From positions 1 to 8,696 of the forward strand of contig JAGOBT010000104.1 of NCBI GenBank assembly GCA_017999135.1: 8,696 nt of DNA. The letters are read 5' to 3'. Shown piece by piece: positions 7,464 through 8,696 of the stretch. The stretch is from Burkholderiaceae bacterium. Lineage in GTDB: Bacteria > Pseudomonadota > Gammaproteobacteria > Burkholderiales > Burkholderiaceae_C. Position numbers and translations under genes: made by a program. The notes below the pieces were generated by a model. That model was not told the origin of the DNA. It worked only from the letters and a program-made list of their open reading frames with translations, and made no database searches. The first letter of the stretch is position 1. Every line of letters begins with the position of its first letter.

Positions 7464-8348
7464 ATGCGACAGCGCCTGCAAGGCAAGGTGGCCGTCATCA
7501 CCGGTGCCGCGTCGGGCATCGGTGAAGCGGCGGTCGAGCTGTTCGTCGACCAGGGCTGCCAGGTGCTGGCGGCCGACAAGAACGAAGCAGCCGGCGCTGC
7601 CCTGGCCGACCGCCTGGGCCCGGCGGTGCACTTCATGCCCTGCGACGTGACCGATTGCGCCCAGCTGAAGGCCGCGATCGACGGCGCGGCGGCGCACTTC
7701 GGCGGGCTGGACATCCTGTTCTCCAACGCCGGCGCCGGTGGCACGGCGGCCGGGGTCGAAGCCTTCGACCCCGCCAGCTGGGACCACACCCAGGCCTTGC
7801 TGCTGCGCTCGGTGGCCGCCGGCGCGGCCTACGCCGTGCCGCACATGCGCCAGCGCGGCGGCGGGTCCATCGTCAACACCTCGTCGGTGTCGGCGCTGCA
7901 GGCGGGCTACGCGCCGCTGTGCTACTCGGTGGCCAAGGCCGGCGTGCTGCACTACACCCGAGTGGCTGCGGCCGAACTGGCGCCGCAGCGCATCCGCATC
8001 AACGCCATCGTGCCGGGCTTCATCGCCACCCGCATCTTCGGCGGGCTGATGCAGATGGACCACGACAAGGCCGGTGCGCTGGCCGCGCAGATCGCCGAGC
8101 GCAGCGGCACGGCCAACCCGATCGGCCGCTCGGGCCTGCCGCACGACATCGCCGAGGCGGCGCTGTTCCTGGCCAGCGACGCCGCCGGCTTCATCACCGG
8201 CACCCACATCACGGTGGACGGCGGCCTGACCATCGGCCCGCGCCACAGCTGGGACATGGACACCGCCGGGCCGATGACGCACGCACTGGGCCTCAGCCCC
8301 GAGCAGCTGCGCGCGCTGCGTGCCCAGCGCATGGCCAAGCCCACCTGA
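7464..8348 (+). CDS. Short-chain dehydrogenase/reductase (SDR, NAD-type)
   Basis: Classical SDR of 294 residues, likely oxidising a secondary alcohol or reducing a ketone. The nucleotide-binding motif TGAASGIG is at 13-20, and Asp38 after strand 2 points to NAD(H). NAG is at 88-90, with catalytic Ser141, Tyr154 and Lys158 (YSVAK). At the place where most classical SDRs carry the tetrad Asn (the VNL motif of helix 4) this protein reads ALLLRS, with Leu113 there by my alignment. After the usual terminal DGG (252-254) there is a 40-residue tail starting LTIGPRHSWD, longer than in typical 250-residue members and possibly covering the active site or an oligomer face. The ATG at 7464 gives the usual short lead-in to the first strand; a start further upstream would overlap the dehydrogenase and add unrelated residues. 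No Shine-Dalgarno is visible, so translation is probably coupled to the gene 10 bases upstream. Confidence 0.94.
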   Translation: MRQRLQGKVAVITGAASGIGEAAVELFVDQGCQVLAADKNEAAGAALADRLGPAVHFMPCDVTDCAQLKAAIDGAAAHFGGLDILFSNAGAGGTAAGVEAFDPASWDHTQALLLRSVAAGAAYAVPHMRQRGGGSIVNTSSVSALQAGYAPLCYSVAKAGVLHYTRVAAAELAPQRIRINAIVPGFIATRIFGGLMQMDHDKAGALAAQIAERSGTANPIGRSGLPHDIAEAALFLASDAAGFITGTHITVDGGLTIGPRHSWDMDTAGPMTHALGLSPEQLRALRAQRMAKPT

Positions 8349-8368
8349 CCCCTTCCCTGCCCCTTCCC
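8349..8368 (+). repeat. Short tandem pyrimidine repeat in SDR-ferredoxin gap
   Basis: CCCCTTCCC occurs at 8349-8357 and again at 8360-8368, an 11-base period with TG between. It fills the start of the 35-base gap between the SDR stop and the ferredoxin ATG, which is almost entirely pyrimidine and has no Shine-Dalgarno. Significance is unknown and it may be chance. Confidence 0.4.
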
Positions 8369-8383
8369 ACTGCCCGACCGACC

Positions 8384-8696
8384 ATGCCCAAGATCACCTT
8401 CATCGCCCACAGCGGGCAGCGCCACACGGTGGACGCCACAGCCGGCCTGTCGCTGATGCGCGCGGCCATCGACCACAACGTGCCCGGCATCGACGGTGAC
8501 TGCGGCGGCGCCTGTGCCTGCGCCACCTGCCATGTCTTCGTCGAAGGCGACTGGGCCGCCAAGACCGGCGAGCGCACGCAGCAGGAGAACGACATGCTGA
8601 ACTTCGCCGCCGAGCTGAAGGACAGTTCGCGCCTGGCCTGTCAGATCACCGTCACCGACGACCTGGACGGCCTGGAAGTCACCATGCCCGAAGGCC
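8384..8696 (+). CDS. [2Fe-2S] ferredoxin, adrenodoxin/putidaredoxin type (3' end outside window)
   Basis: Small electron carrier; 104 codons are visible and the family is usually about 105-107, so only a few residues are missing. The cluster ligands are Cys40, Cys46, Cys49 and Cys86, in the pattern DCGGACACATCHVF (C-x5-C-x2-C) with the distal Cys in RLACQI. Start and end (MPKITFI, then VTMPEG) match bacterial ferredoxins that support cytochrome P450s, such as putidaredoxin, terpredoxin and rhodocoxin, rather than the Isc ferredoxin, whose genes would sit beside hscAB. It lies 35 bases after an SDR gene and on the same strand, so a P450 and a FAD-dependent ferredoxin reductase are expected nearby, outside the window. 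No ribosome binding site is seen. The ferredoxin class is firm; the partner is inferred from family and context. Confidence 0.93.
   Translation, partial: MPKITFIAHSGQRHTVDATAGLSLMRAAIDHNVPGIDGDCGGACACATCHVFVEGDWAAKTGERTQQENDMLNFAAELKDSSRLACQITVTDDLDGLEVTMPEG

Noticed and set aside
6167..7789. 540-residue open frame on the - strand across the dehydrogenase and SDR genes
   Set aside because: It crosses two well-supported genes and a gap, and shows low-complexity His/Ala/Gly-rich composition without motifs.
7437..8282. 281-residue open frame on the - strand opposite the SDR
   Set aside because: It is antisense to a gene with an intact Ser-Tyr-Lys triad, and the product is Arg/Gly/Val-rich with no domain.

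Overview
The window is about 70% G+C, and every convincing gene lies on the + strand. Codon use (CTG and GCC/GGC heavy), the gene types and the tight packing fit a high-GC proteobacterium. A Burkholderiales-like betaproteobacterium is my best guess, from overall style rather than any marker gene. Six genes are complete or nearly so, and the first and last run off the window ends. I see no rRNA, tRNA, insertion sequence, CRISPR array, phage gene or plasmid function.

Positions 1-4115 are signalling. A membrane sensor histidine kinase, cut at its 5' end, has a large periplasmic region that appears to contain a duplicated Cys-pair module. It is followed by a soluble hybrid kinase with the order PAS-PAS-HisKA-HATPase-receiver. 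Neither has a DNA-binding output, and no separate response regulator is visible. Each is followed about 20 bases after its stop by a GC-rich hairpin.

Positions 4203-6222 hold a crotonase-fold (enoyl-CoA hydratase/isomerase-like) gene. Seven bases later comes a GTG-started SLC13/ArsB-type carboxylate or anion permease. The two look like one transcription unit.

Positions 6368-8696 look like the start of a catabolic operon. It encodes a zinc-dependent alcohol dehydrogenase, a short-chain dehydrogenase/reductase 10 bases downstream, and an adrenodoxin/putidaredoxin-type [2Fe-2S] ferredoxin running to the window end. Bacterial ferredoxins of this class usually feed electrons to a cytochrome P450. 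A likely reading is therefore P450 hydroxylation of an aliphatic, alicyclic or terpenoid compound, then two dehydrogenation steps, with CoA-dependent breakdown perhaps involving the upstream crotonase. The P450 and ferredoxin reductase are not in the window, so this remains a prediction about the flank.

Most of this is ordinary metabolism and signalling. The most unusual points are the apparent duplicated Cys-pair module in the first kinase, the crotonase with His in place of one catalytic Glu, the SDR that seems to lack the tetrad Asn, and a 145-base gap before the dehydrogenase operon with spaced direct repeats and a short palindrome.
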